DNA of 64,000 bases, from positions 682,001 to 746,000 of the forward strand of contig OZ252296.1 of NCBI GenBank assembly GCA_965250245.1, read 5' to 3'. This stretch comes from JABDIP01 sp965250245. GTDB lineage: Bacteria; Pseudomonadota; Alphaproteobacteria; DSM-16000; Inquilinaceae. The notes below the pieces were generated by a model that was not told the DNA's origin, made no database searches, and saw only the letters and a list, made by a program, of their open reading frames with translations. Below, piece by piece: positions 15,942 through 24,667 of the stretch. Position 1 is the stretch's first letter; each line of letters opens with the position of its first letter. The position numbers and the translations under genes are program-made.

Positions 15942-16400
15942 ATGTCGGCGAAGCGTTGGAGCGTCTATCTGTCCGGTGAGATCCACAGCGACTGGCGCGA
16001 GCAGATCCGCTCCGGCGTCGAGCAGGCCGGGCTGCCGGTCGACCTGACCGGGCCGATCACCGACCATGGCGCCAGCGACGAATGCGGCGTGGCGATCCTG
16101 GGGCCGGAGGAGACGCGGGCCTGGACCGACCACAAGGGCGCCAGCGTCAACGCGATCCGCACCCGCACCCTGATCGAGGCCGCCGACGTGGTCGTCGTGC
16201 GCTTCGGCGACAAGTACCGGCAATGGAACGCCGCCTTCGACGCCGGCTATGCGTCCGCGCTCGGCAAGCCGATCGTCACCCTGCACGACGAGTCCATCGG
16301 GCACGCGCTGAAGGAGGTCGACGCCGCCGCCCTGGCCGTGGCCGAGCGGCCGGAGCAGGTGGTTCAGATCCTCGACTACGCCATCACCGGCCGCCTCTGA
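15942..16400 (+). CDS. ytoQ: YtoQ family protein
   Basis: 152 residues. The N-terminus W-S-V-Y-L-S-G-E-I-H-S-D-W-R and the later F-G-D-K-Y-R-Q-W-N-A-A-F-D-A-G-Y segments are the hallmarks of the YtoQ family. It is related to nucleoside 2-deoxyribosyltransferase-like folds, but its reaction is not established. An in-frame ATG at 15927 is possible; 15942 gives the standard family N-terminus. The DedA-like gene follows 18 bases later. Confidence 0.85.
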   Translation: MSAKRWSVYLSGEIHSDWREQIRSGVEQAGLPVDLTGPITDHGASDECGVAILGPEETRAWTDHKGASVNAIRTRTLIEAADVVVVRFGDKYRQWNAAFDAGYASALGKPIVTLHDESIGHALKEVDAAALAVAERPEQVVQILDYAITGRL

Positions 16401-16418
16401 TCCAAAGCCAGCCGCGCC

Positions 16419-16853
16419 ATGGCGGCGCTCCTCGGCCTGTTCGCCAGCGCCTTCCTGGCGGCGACCATCCTGCCGTTCTCCTCGGAGGCGGTGCTGGCCG
16501 CCCTGACGGTGGCGGACGGCGCCAACCTGCTCCTCCTCTGGGCGGTGGCCAGCGCCGGCAACGTGCTGGGCTCGGTGGTCAACTGGCTGCTCGGCCGCTT
16601 CTGCCTGCACTGGCAGGACCGCCGCTGGTTCCCGGTCAAACCGCCGGAACTGCAGCGCGCCCAGCGCTGGTTCGCCCGCTACGGCCAATGGTCCCTGCTG
16701 CTCGCCTGGGTCCCCATCATCGGCGACCCGCTGACGGTCGCCGCCGGGCTGATGCGGGTCCGGCTCGGCTGGTTCCTGGCGCTGGTGACGATTGGCAAGG
16801 GCGGCCGTTACGCGCTGGTCATCCTCCTGGCGGAGGGGGCGCTGGGCGGCTGA
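16419..16853 (+). CDS. Small YqaA-like inner membrane protein
   Basis: 144 residues with three to four hydrophobic segments. It has the P-F-S-S-E-A-V-L motif of the E. coli YqaA type at residues 20-27, then a G-N-x-L-G-S helix, W-F-A-R-Y-G-Q-W, and P-I-I-G-D-P-L-T-V-A-A-G-L-M-R. It is more like YqaA than the longer paralogue at 11956-12579. It is likely involved in membrane homeostasis, but nothing more specific can be said. It probably shares a transcript with ytoQ. Confidence 0.88.
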   Translation: MAALLGLFASAFLAATILPFSSEAVLAALTVADGANLLLLWAVASAGNVLGSVVNWLLGRFCLHWQDRRWFPVKPPELQRAQRWFARYGQWSLLLAWVPIIGDPLTVAAGLMRVRLGWFLALVTIGKGGRYALVILLAEGALGG

Positions 16854-16944
16854 GCGGATGGAATTGGGCCTTCCGCCCGCCTATGTTTAGGGACCATTGC
16901 CGCGGCGCCATCATGGTCCGACGGCGAGCTTGAAGAGGCGTTGG

Positions 16945-17805
16945 ATGGCGAATCCGAGGATCCTGGTGGTCGAGGGCAATACCGCGGCGACGCGGGAGGC
17001 GACCGTGGCGGCCGGTGGCCGCGAGACGGCGGATACCTACATCGATGCCCTGCGGTTCGCCCAGCCGGACCTCGATTGCGACGTGGTGCGGCCGACCGAT
17101 GGCGATACCGTGCCGCCGGGCGGGGCGGCGCTGGCGGAGTATGACGGCATCGCGTGGACCGGTTCGGCGCTGAACGTCTATGACGGCGGGCCGGACATCA
17201 CCTCACAGATCGATCTGTGCAAGGCGGCCCTCGCGACCGGGGTGCCGGTGTTGGGAAGCTGCTGGGGGCTGCAGGTCGCGGTGACGGCGGCCGGTGGCGA
17301 GGTGGTGCTGAACCCCGATGGCCGCGAGCTGGGCATCGCGCGCAAGATCCGCCGCACCGAGGCCGGCCGCGAGCACCCGCTGTTCGACGGAAAGCCCGAC
17401 GTGTTCGACGCCATCGCCGTGCACAAGGACGAGGTGTCGCGCCTGCCCGAGGGCGCGACGGTGCTGGCGACCAACGGCCACAGCGCGGTGCAGGCGGTGG
17501 AGTTCTCGGTGCCCGGCGGCAGCACCTTCTGGGGCGTGCAGTACCACCCGGAATTCGATCTGCGCGATATCGGCGTGATCTCACGGCGCTACGGTCCGTC
17601 GCTGGTGGAGGAGGGGTTCTTCGCCGATCTGGATGCCGTGGAGCAGTTCGTCGCCACCGCCAGCACCCTCAACGCCGACCGAGGGCGCGGCGACCTCGCC
17701 TGGCTGCTCGGCGCCGATGCCGATGTGCTGGACGACACCGTGCGGCTGGCGGAGATCCGCAACTGGGTCCACGCCCAGGTGATCCCCTATCGGGCGGCGC
17801 GCTGA
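16945..17805 (+). CDS. Class I glutamine amidotransferase (GATase1)
   Basis: 286 residues. It has a triad-type GATase domain: the nucleophile Cys in L-G-S-C-W-G-L-Q-V, and His and Glu in V-Q-Y-H-P-E-F. The N-terminal segment contains a W-T-G-S oxyanion-type motif. It is stand-alone, as in GMP-synthase-like amidotransferases, with an extra C-terminal helical region of about 60 residues. Partner or substrate is unknown; related proteins hydrolyse gamma-glutamyl compounds. An AGAGG ribosome-binding site precedes ATG 16945. Confidence 0.9.
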   Translation: MANPRILVVEGNTAATREATVAAGGRETADTYIDALRFAQPDLDCDVVRPTDGDTVPPGGAALAEYDGIAWTGSALNVYDGGPDITSQIDLCKAALATGVPVLGSCWGLQVAVTAAGGEVVLNPDGRELGIARKIRRTEAGREHPLFDGKPDVFDAIAVHKDEVSRLPEGATVLATNGHSAVQAVEFSVPGGSTFWGVQYHPEFDLRDIGVISRRYGPSLVEEGFFADLDAVEQFVATASTLNADRGRGDLAWLLGADADVLDDTVRLAEIRNWVHAQVIPYRAAR

Positions 17806-17938
17806 CGCCGACCCGGGCCGCCCGGGCGGCCGGGCCCGGGCACCGTCCGGCGACCGCCAAAAAACGACTCTTGGTTAGTGAAATTCAAACTTTTCGCGGT
17901 CCACTCTGCGCCGTCTTGGCGCCACGGGAAGCGGAATC

Positions 17939-18922
17939 ATGAGCTATATCGACGAGTTGCGGGAGCGATTTCTGGCGGCGGAAGAGCGGTTTGGCCGGAT
18001 CAACGAGGCCGGCAAGGAATACCGCCAGCGGCTGATGGGGCTCATGAGCCGGATCGAGGAGGAGATCCGCTGCCGGCGCGACGTCGAGGCGCAGCAGGCC
18101 AAGGAGATCGAGCGCCTGTCCGGCGAGAACGAGGAGCTGCGCCGGATGCTGATGTCGCTGCTCCAGGCCGTGGAATCCGGCGACCCGAACAGCCTCGACG
18201 ACACGCTGGGCGACATGGACACCAAGGTGGCCGGCCTGATCGGCGAGGGCCAGGGCGCGCCCATCGCGATGCCGCCGCCCGACGCGGACAGTTCCGATGA
18301 GGCCGACGAGGCCGATGCGTCACGGGACGAGGCGGTCTCCGCCGACGACATGATGGCCAGCGAGGCCGATGACGGGCTGTTCGAGGATGACGAGGCCGTC
18401 GAAGCGCCGCTGAGCGAGGACACGCTGCCGGAGAACGCCTTTGCGGGCGAGGACGACCCGCTGGCCGTCGAGGAGGATGCGGACGCCTTCGATGCGGAGA
18501 TGACCGCCGTCGAGGAGGAATTCACCGCCCCTGAGTCGGCCGGGTCCGACGAGCCGGCGGCCGAGGCCGAAACCGCGGAGGACGCCGTGGCCGAAGCGGG
18601 CGACGCGCCCGCGCCGGAGGCGACCGAGACCGTCGCGGCCTCCGAGATCGCCGACTTCTACGGCGCGGAAGCAGGCGAGGTCAGCGACGAGATCCTGCCG
18701 GCCTATGCCCATCCCGCCGGCGACTGGGACGACTTCCTGAACGAGGACACGCCGCCGGCCGAGGCGTCCGGCGAGACCGCCGAGACCGCCGAGACCTCCG
18801 GCGATCCGGAGGCCGGCTCAATCCGCGACCTGATGGACCGGGTCAAATCGGAAGTCGAGGGCGATGCCGGCGACGATGATGTCGAAGACGACACCAATGG
18901 CGGCGCCGCGGCGGCAGGCTGA
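17939..18922 (+). CDS. Coiled-coil protein with long acidic tail
   Basis: 327 residues, with no recognised family. Residues 1-80 form a charged coiled coil (E-L-R-E-R-F, R-L-M-G-L-M-S-R-I, I-E-R-L-S-G-E-N-E-E-L-R-R). Residues about 95-300 are overwhelmingly Asp/Glu/Ala with repeated E-A-x-E and D-E-A units and almost no hydrophobics, so probably disordered. Short ordered islands remain (A-S-E-I-A-D-F-Y-G, S-I-R-D-L-M-D-R-V-K). It has no signal or membrane helix. The coiled coil may dimerise and the acidic tail may mimic nucleic acid or bind basic partners; this is speculation. The start ATG follows a 130-base gap. Confidence 0.7.
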   Translation: MSYIDELRERFLAAEERFGRINEAGKEYRQRLMGLMSRIEEEIRCRRDVEAQQAKEIERLSGENEELRRMLMSLLQAVESGDPNSLDDTLGDMDTKVAGLIGEGQGAPIAMPPPDADSSDEADEADASRDEAVSADDMMASEADDGLFEDDEAVEAPLSEDTLPENAFAGEDDPLAVEEDADAFDAEMTAVEEEFTAPESAGSDEPAAEAETAEDAVAEAGDAPAPEATETVAASEIADFYGAEAGEVSDEILPAYAHPAGDWDDFLNEDTPPAEASGETAETAETSGDPEAGSIRDLMDRVKSEVEGDAGDDDVEDDTNGGAAAAG

Positions 18923-18933
18923 CGCGCCTTATC

Positions 18934-19127
18934 GCGATCTTCGATCAAGCCTTCTCAAGACCCCTCACCCTCCCACGCTAACGCGTGGGGCCCACCCCCT
19001 CTCCCACAAGGGGAGAGGGATGTGGTGCTGGGCTGTCATATTGCCCCTCTCCCCTCGTGGGAGAGGGAGGGACCCGACGCGAAGCGTTGGGAGGGTGAGG
19101 GGCTTCGTAAACTTGATCGAAGATCGC
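18934..19127. repeat. Long intergenic palindrome, family 1 copy
   Basis: Bounded by GCGATCTTCGATCAA and TTGATCGAAGATCGC. The interior matches the 15667-15862 copy, apart from a different inner loop (CGCTAACGCGTGG). It lies between the convergent acidic-protein and alcohol dehydrogenase genes, where it could act as a bidirectional transcription stop. Confidence 0.85.
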
Positions 19128-19128
19128 T

Positions 19129-20298
19129 TCAAAGCCGCCCTGACAGCGCATCCAGGAAGATTTCCTTCAGATCCTCGGCTTTGACCGGCCGGGGGTTGCC
19201 GTCGGCCGTGGGGTCGACGGCGGCCATGGCGCCGATCGTGTCGGCGTCGCTGTCGTCGAGGCCCAGCTCGGCCAGGGTGTGCGGGATGCCGATCGCCTGG
19301 CGCAGCTCCAGCACCCAGGCCATGACGCCGTCGAAACCCTCTTCGGGCAGGTCGAGCCAGCGCGACAGCCGGTCGAGCTTGTCGGCGATGGCGTCCTGGT
19401 TGAAGGAGAGCACATAGGGCATCACCACCGCGTTCAGCAGGCCGTGATGCTTGTCGTAGAGGGCGCCGAGCGGGTGCGACACCGAGTGGATCGCCCCGAG
19501 CCCCTTCTGGAACGCGACGGCGCCCATGGCGGCGGCGGCCATCAGGTTCGACCGGGCCTCCAGATTGCTCCCGTCGCGCACCGCCACCGGCAGCCAGTCG
19601 CGGATCAGCCGCATGGCCTCCACGGCGATGCCCTCGGACATCGGGTGGAAGCCCGGCGCGCAATAGGCCTCCAGCGCGTGGGCCAGCGCGTCCATGCCCG
19701 TGGCCGCGGTCAGGTGCGGCGGCAGGCCGAGGGTCAGCGCCGGGTCGGCGATGACAATCGCCGGCAGCATCTTGGGATGGAAGATGACCTTCTTGACGTG
19801 GTTCTCGTCGTCGGTGACCACCGCGGCGCGGCCGACCTCCGATCCGGTGCCGGCGGTGGTCGGCACCGCGACGATCGGCAGGATCGTGTCCGGGTCGGCC
19901 CGGGTCCAATGATCGCCGATATCCTCGAAGTCCCAGATCGGCCGGGTCTGGCCGGCCATGAATGCGATCGCCTTGCCGGCGTCCAGCGCGCTGCCGCCGC
20001 CCATCGCGATCACCCCGTCATGATGGTCCTCGTTGAGCGCGGCGATGCCGTCGGCGACGTTGGGCCAGGTCGGGTTCGGCTGGATGCCGCTGAACACGTC
20101 GCAGTCCAGACCGTCGGCGCGGCAGGCGGCAACGGCGTCGGTCACCATGGGCAGCGCCGCCAGCCCCGGATCGGTGACCAGCAGCGGGCGGGCCATGCCG
20201 GCGGCCCGGCAGGCCTCCGGCAGCTCGGCGATGCGGCCGGCGCCGAAGCGGATGGCGGTGGGGTAGGACCAGTTGGCGGTCGGGCTTGCAGGGCTCAT
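19129..20298 (-). CDS. Iron-containing alcohol dehydrogenase
   Basis: 389 residues, a full-length group III (iron-type) ADH. The cofactor region is G-G-G-S-A-L-D-A-G-K-A-I-A. P-T-T-A-G-T-G-S-E-V follows. Metal ligands are in G-M-D-A-L-A-H-A-L-E and H-S-V-S-H-P-L-G-A-L-Y-D-K-H-H-G. It reduces or oxidises short alcohols or aldehydes with NAD(P). It is the last gene of a GS-like/aldehyde dehydrogenase/ADH set on the minus strand, 14 bases after the aldehyde dehydrogenase stop. The larger open frame upstream is antisense-free readthrough of the same strand inside the aldehyde dehydrogenase gene and is not used. Confidence 0.95.
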   Translation of the reverse strand: MSPASPTANWSYPTAIRFGAGRIAELPEACRAAGMARPLLVTDPGLAALPMVTDAVAACRADGLDCDVFSGIQPNPTWPNVADGIAALNEDHHDGVIAMGGGSALDAGKAIAFMAGQTRPIWDFEDIGDHWTRADPDTILPIVAVPTTAGTGSEVGRAAVVTDDENHVKKVIFHPKMLPAIVIADPALTLGLPPHLTAATGMDALAHALEAYCAPGFHPMSEGIAVEAMRLIRDWLPVAVRDGSNLEARSNLMAAAAMGAVAFQKGLGAIHSVSHPLGALYDKHHGLLNAVVMPYVLSFNQDAIADKLDRLSRWLDLPEEGFDGVMAWVLELRQAIGIPHTLAELGLDDSDADTIGAMAAVDPTADGNPRPVKAEDLKEIFLDALSGRL

Positions 20299-20312
20299 GC
20301 GGGTTGGCAGCC

Positions 20313-21704
20313 TCAAATCGCGGTGCGCAGGTGGAAGGATTTCGGCCGGGTGAGCTGCTCGTAGCCCAGCACCGAGAGGCTGCAGCCGCGGCCGGACTGC
20401 TTCACCCCGGTCCAGGCCAGCGCCGGGTCCAGATAGTCGCAGCGGTTCATGAACCAGGTGCCGGTCTCCACCCGGTCGCCTATCGACAGCGCCTCCGCCT
20501 CGTCCTGGGTCCAGACCGAGGCGGTCAGGCCGTAAGGGCTGTCGTTCATCAGCGCGATGGCCTCCTCGTCGGAGCCGACCTTCATGATGCCGACCACCGG
20601 GCCGAAGCTCTCTTCGTGCATGACCCGCATGGAGTGGTCGACATCGACCAGCACCTGCGGCGCCAGATAGGGCGTGCCTTCCGCATCGGCCGGGAAGCCC
20701 TTCGGGTCGACCAGGGCCTTGGCGCCGGCGGCCACCGCCTCGGCGGTCTGGGCGCGCACGAAATCGGCGGCCGACGCGCGCACCAGCGGGCCGAGCGTGG
20801 TCTCCGGGTCCAGCGGGTCGCCCAGCGTGTACTTGCTGACCAGATCCGCGGCGGCCGCCACGAAGGCGTCGTACAGCGCCTCCTGGACATAGACCCGCTC
20901 GATGCCGCAGCAGGACTGGCCGGAGTTGAAGAAGGCGCCGTCGACCACGTTCTCTACCGCATGCATCAAATCGGCATCGTTGCGCACATAGGCCGGGTCC
21001 TTGCCGCCCAGCTCCAGCCCGACCCCGATGAAGCGGCCCGAAGCGGCCCGCTCCACCATCGCGCCGCCGGCGACCGAGCCGGTGAAAGCGACGAAATCGA
21101 CTTCGGGGGCCGCGATCACCTTTTCGGTGTCGGCGTGGGACAGATGCAGGTGTTGGAACACCCCGTCCGGCAGGCCGGCGGCCTGGAAGGCGGCGGTCAG
21201 GCGCTCGGCGCAGAGCGGCGTCTGGGCGGAGTGCTTCAGGATCACGGCGTTGCCGGCCATGATCGCCGGCACGATCGCGTTGACCGCCGTCAGGTACGGG
21301 TAGTTCCACGGCGCGATGATGAACACGACGCCGACCGGGTCGCGGCGGATGAAGCGGGTGAAGCCCTCCTTCTGGCCGGCTGGGACATCGACCAGGGCGG
21401 TCGGAGCGATCCCCACCATGTGCCGGGCGCGCTCCTCGAAGCCGCCGAGCTCGAAGGGCGAATAGGCGATCGGCCGGCCCATCTGGCGGGTGATCTCCTC
21501 CGCGACGGCGTCCTTCTCGGCCACCATCGCGTCGGTCGCCTTCATGCAGATGCGGCCGCGCTCCATCAGCGGCGCGTGGCGCCAGAAGGCCTGGGCCGCG
21601 CGGGCCTTCTCCAGCGCCGCGGCGATCTCGGCATCGCCGGCCAGCGGTCGTTCGGCGACGACGCTGCCGTCGCCGGGAGAGATGCATTTGAGGGTGTCGG
21701 TCAT
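20313..21704 (-). CDS. Aldehyde dehydrogenase (NAD(P)+-dependent)
   Basis: 463 residues. NAD-binding W-N-Y-P lies at the N-terminal third, the F-T-G-S-V-A-G-G motif follows, the general base Glu is in L-E-L-G-G-K-D-P, and the nucleophile Cys is in N-S-G-Q-S-C-C-G. All key residues are present. The frame is open beyond the start, but ATG 21704 (MTDTLKC) is the family N-terminus and the upstream part reads through the repeat at 21727. In this cassette it would oxidise an aldehyde from amine or alcohol breakdown; the substrate is inferred. Confidence 0.95.
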   Translation of the reverse strand: MTDTLKCISPGDGSVVAERPLAGDAEIAAALEKARAAQAFWRHAPLMERGRICMKATDAMVAEKDAVAEEITRQMGRPIAYSPFELGGFEERARHMVGIAPTALVDVPAGQKEGFTRFIRRDPVGVVFIIAPWNYPYLTAVNAIVPAIMAGNAVILKHSAQTPLCAERLTAAFQAAGLPDGVFQHLHLSHADTEKVIAAPEVDFVAFTGSVAGGAMVERAASGRFIGVGLELGGKDPAYVRNDADLMHAVENVVDGAFFNSGQSCCGIERVYVQEALYDAFVAAAADLVSKYTLGDPLDPETTLGPLVRASAADFVRAQTAEAVAAGAKALVDPKGFPADAEGTPYLAPQVLVDVDHSMRVMHEESFGPVVGIMKVGSDEEAIALMNDSPYGLTASVWTQDEAEALSIGDRVETGTWFMNRCDYLDPALAWTGVKQSGRGCSLSVLGYEQLTRPKSFHLRTAI

Positions 21705-21726
21705 GCCCGCAGAGGTCCCTCCTCTT

Positions 21727-21835
21727 GCGTCGTCCCCGGGCTTGACCCGGGGACCCATTGCTCAGCCAGCGCTACCGCACGAGGAACGGGCCCTCGCGGG
21801 CCCCTGGGTCCCCGGGTCAAGCCCGGGGACGACGC
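21727..21835. repeat. Intergenic palindrome, family 3 copy
   Basis: GCGTCGTCCCCGGGCTTGAC (from 21727) and its reverse complement ending at 21835 frame a 109-base inverted repeat with CCCGGGGACCCA / TGGGTCCCCGGG arms. A second copy is at 29252-29327. It lies between the GS-like and aldehyde dehydrogenase genes. Confidence 0.85.
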
Positions 21836-21899
21836 CGGTTTGTGCCGTAAGATGCGGGAGAAACTCATAGCGTCCTATCCCGCCGTGCCGGGCCGGCTG

Positions 21900-23267
21900 T
21901 CAAATGATTTCGAAGTAGCGCTCCATCTCCCAATCGGTGACGTGGCGGCGGAACTCGCGCTCTTCCCACTCGCGGGTGGCGGCGAAGTGGTCGACGAAGG
22001 CATCGCCGAACAGCGATCGGGCGGCCTTGGAGCGTTTCAGGACCTGGGCCGCCTCCCACAGGCTGCGCGGCAGGCCGAGCTTGGCGGGGATCTTCTGCTC
22101 ATAGGCGTTGCCGGTGATCGGCTTCTCCGGCTCGACCCGGTTCTCGATGCCCCAGAGGCCGGAGCCCAGCGCGACCGCCATGGCGAGGTACGGGTTGGCG
22201 TCGGCGGCGGCGATCCGGTACTCGACCCGCTGCGCCTTCTCCGAGCCGGGGATGGCGCGCAGGGCGCAGGTACGGTTCTCAACCCCCCAGGTGGCGTCGG
22301 TCGGCGCCCAGAAGCCGGGGATCAGGCGGGTGAAGGAATTGACCGTCGGCGCCACCATGGACAGCAGCTCCGGCATCAGCTTCTGCTGGCCGCCGATGAA
22401 ATGCCGCATGGTCTCGCTCATCCCGTGCGCCTGGGACGGGTCGTGGAACACCGCCTTGCCGGCCTGGTCCTTCAGCGACATGTGGATGTGGCCGGACTGG
22501 CCCGGCCAGTCCATCGACCATTTCGCCATGAAGGTCGCCATCAGCCCGTTGCGCTGGGCGAAGACCTTGGTGAAGGTCTTGAACAGGGCCGCCTTGTCGG
22601 CCGCCGCCGGCACGCCGTCGACGGCGATCGCCGCCTCCATGACGCCGGGGCCGGTCTCGGTGTGCAGCCCCTCAAGGGCGAAATCCATCTCCTGGCAGAC
22701 ATCCAGGAACTCCCGATGGAAATCGGCCCAGACCGAGTTGCGCAGCACCGAATAGCCGAAGAAGCCCGGGGTGATCGGCTTCATGTCGCGATAGTGCTTC
22801 TCGCGGACGGTGTGCGGCGTCTCCTCGAACAGGAAGAACTCGTACTCGGCGGCGGCCGAGGGCACCAGGCCCATATCGGCGGCCTTGACGACCACCCGGT
22901 TCAGGCAGGCGCGGGGGCAGACCGTCTCCGCCTCGTCGGCGAAATCGCCCAGGAAGAACAGCATGCCGTCCTCCCAGGGGATCTCCCGGCAGCTCTCCGG
23001 CAGGATGCGCACCTTGGCGTCGGGATAGCCGGTGTGCCAGCCGGTGAATTGGACGTTGTCGTAGAGCTGGTCATAGCTGTCCCAGCCCAGGACCACGTCG
23101 CAGAAGCCGAAGCCGCCGGACATGGCCGACAGGAACTTCTCCCGCGCCATGTACTTGCCACGCAGCACGCCGTCCATGTCGAAGGCGCCGACCTTGACGT
23201 GGGACAGGTCGCGCTCCTCGACGATCCTGCGCGCGTCCTCCGCGGTCCTGACCTCGCTGGCCCGCAT
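21900..23267 (-). CDS. Glutamine synthetase-family enzyme (gamma-glutamylamide synthetase-like)
   Basis: 455 residues. The glutamine synthetase fold is clear from metal-site segments: E-Y-E-F-F-L-F, E-T-G-P-G-V-M-E, G-H-I-H-M-S, N-S-F-T-R-L-I-P-G-F-W-A-P and R-T-C-A-L-R. It starts with a D-M-D-G-V-L-R-G-K-Y beta-grasp region. It belongs to the PuuA/GlnA3-like class rather than true GlnA. Together with the adjacent aldehyde dehydrogenase and iron ADH, it suggests gamma-glutamylation of an amine followed by oxidation of an aldehyde (as in PuuA or IpuC pathways). The amine is not identified. Confidence 0.9.
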   Translation of the reverse strand: MRASEVRTAEDARRIVEERDLSHVKVGAFDMDGVLRGKYMAREKFLSAMSGGFGFCDVVLGWDSYDQLYDNVQFTGWHTGYPDAKVRILPESCREIPWEDGMLFFLGDFADEAETVCPRACLNRVVVKAADMGLVPSAAAEYEFFLFEETPHTVREKHYRDMKPITPGFFGYSVLRNSVWADFHREFLDVCQEMDFALEGLHTETGPGVMEAAIAVDGVPAAADKAALFKTFTKVFAQRNGLMATFMAKWSMDWPGQSGHIHMSLKDQAGKAVFHDPSQAHGMSETMRHFIGGQQKLMPELLSMVAPTVNSFTRLIPGFWAPTDATWGVENRTCALRAIPGSEKAQRVEYRIAAADANPYLAMAVALGSGLWGIENRVEPEKPITGNAYEQKIPAKLGLPRSLWEAAQVLKRSKAARSLFGDAFVDHFAATREWEEREFRRHVTDWEMERYFEII

Positions 23268-23530
23268 GAACTGCCTCCCGGGTAATCGTGTCTTGTCGTT
23301 GGATGCGGCCTGCGGCGGGCGCCATCGGCCGGCGGGACCGTCACACTATCGTAAGACGGAGACGCGGTTCCAGTCGCCATCGCGCCGCTGTCGGCCCACA
23401 GGAAAGCCCTTGAGGCGGAACGCGGAACTGAGCCACCATGGTCTCTTCATCTCAGCGCCCCGGCCGCGACGGTGCGCCAGGACAATCAAGAAACCGGTCA
23501 TTCGGGAACGAGTCGAGGGAGGTTACCACC

Positions 23531-24640
23531 ATGGATGTCAGAGCCGCGGTCGCGCATGAGGCCGGCAAGCCGCTGGAGATCGAAACGGTCCAGTTGGAGG
23601 GCCCGCGCGAGGGCGAGGTGCTGGTCGAGCTGAAGGCGACCGGCGTCTGTCATACCGATGCGTTCACCCTCACGGGCGCCGATCCGGAAGGCCTGTTCCC
23701 GACCATCCTCGGCCATGAGGGCGCCGGGGTGGTGGTCGATACCGGGCCGGGGGTGACAACCCTGGAGCCGGGCGACCACGTGATCCCGCTCTACACCCCG
23801 GAATGCCGGGAATGCGAGTACTGCTACTCGCAGAAGACCAATCTCTGCCAGGCGATCCGGGTGACCCAGGGCCAGGGCGTGATGCCGGACGGCACGAGTC
23901 GGTTCTCCCTGAATGGCAAGCCGCTCTACCACTACATGGGCTGCTCCACCTTCGCCAATTACACCGTCCTTCCGGAGATCGCGCTGGCGAAGATCCGCAA
24001 GGACGCGCCCTTCGACATCGTCTGCTACATCGGCTGCGGCGTGACCACCGGCATTGGTGCCGTGATCAACACCGCCAAGGTGGAGGCCGGCGCCAATGTG
24101 GTGGTGTTCGGCCTGGGCGGCATCGGCCTGAATGTCCTCCAGGGCGCCAAGCTGGTCGGCGCCAACATGATCGTCGGCGTCGATCTGAATCCGGAGCGCG
24201 AAGCCATCGGCCGGCAATTCGGCATGACCCATTTCGTCAATCCCAGGGAGATCAACGATGATCTGGTCGGCCACCTGGTCGAGCTGACCGGCGGCGGGGC
24301 GGATTACTCCTTCGAGTGCATCGGCAATGTGGATGTGATGCGCCAGGCCCTGGAATGCTGCCACAAGGGCTGGGGAGAGAGCATCATCATCGGTGTCGCC
24401 GGTGCGGGGCAGGAAATCTCCACCCGGCCGTTCCAACTCGTCACCGGACGGGTCTGGCGGGGCACCGCCTTCGGCGGCGCCCGCGGCCGTACCGACGTGC
24501 CGAAGATCGTCGACTGGTACATGGACAACAAGATCCAGATCGACCCGCTGATCACCCACAAGATGCCGCTGGAAGAGATCAACACCGCCTTCGACCTGAT
24601 GCACGAAGGCAAGTCGATCCGCAGCGTGATCACGTATTAG
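23531..24640 (+). CDS. frmA: S-(hydroxymethyl)glutathione dehydrogenase
   Basis: 369 residues, class III alcohol dehydrogenase. The catalytic zinc ligand is in G-V-C-H-T-D-A, the second in I-L-G-H-E-G-A-G, and the structural zinc Cys set is C-R-E-C-E-Y-C-x7-C. The dinucleotide fold is F-G-L-G-G-I-G-L-N-V. It oxidises S-(hydroxymethyl)glutathione, the formaldehyde-glutathione adduct, to S-formylglutathione. A strong GAGGGAGG lies just before ATG 23531. It heads a three-gene operon with the SecD-like and fghA genes. It diverges from the GS-like gene; the 260-base gap holds their promoters. Confidence 0.95.
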   Translation: MDVRAAVAHEAGKPLEIETVQLEGPREGEVLVELKATGVCHTDAFTLTGADPEGLFPTILGHEGAGVVVDTGPGVTTLEPGDHVIPLYTPECRECEYCYSQKTNLCQAIRVTQGQGVMPDGTSRFSLNGKPLYHYMGCSTFANYTVLPEIALAKIRKDAPFDIVCYIGCGVTTGIGAVINTAKVEAGANVVVFGLGGIGLNVLQGAKLVGANMIVGVDLNPEREAIGRQFGMTHFVNPREINDDLVGHLVELTGGGADYSFECIGNVDVMRQALECCHKGWGESIIIGVAGAGQEISTRPFQLVTGRVWRGTAFGGARGRTDVPKIVDWYMDNKIQIDPLITHKMPLEEINTAFDLMHEGKSIRSVITY

Positions 24641-24667
24641 GGACGTCAGGCCACCGGGTGTGAATCG

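Noticed and set aside
20299..21687. Extension of the iron-ADH frame to 852 codons
   Set aside because: The upstream part is a shifted frame inside the aldehyde dehydrogenase gene; the ADH start at 20298 gives the normal length.
20286..23285. 999-codon plus-strand frame opposite the ALDH and GS-like genes
   Set aside because: Composition is that of antisense GC-rich DNA (rich in R, G, H and D), and the minus-strand genes carry family motifs.
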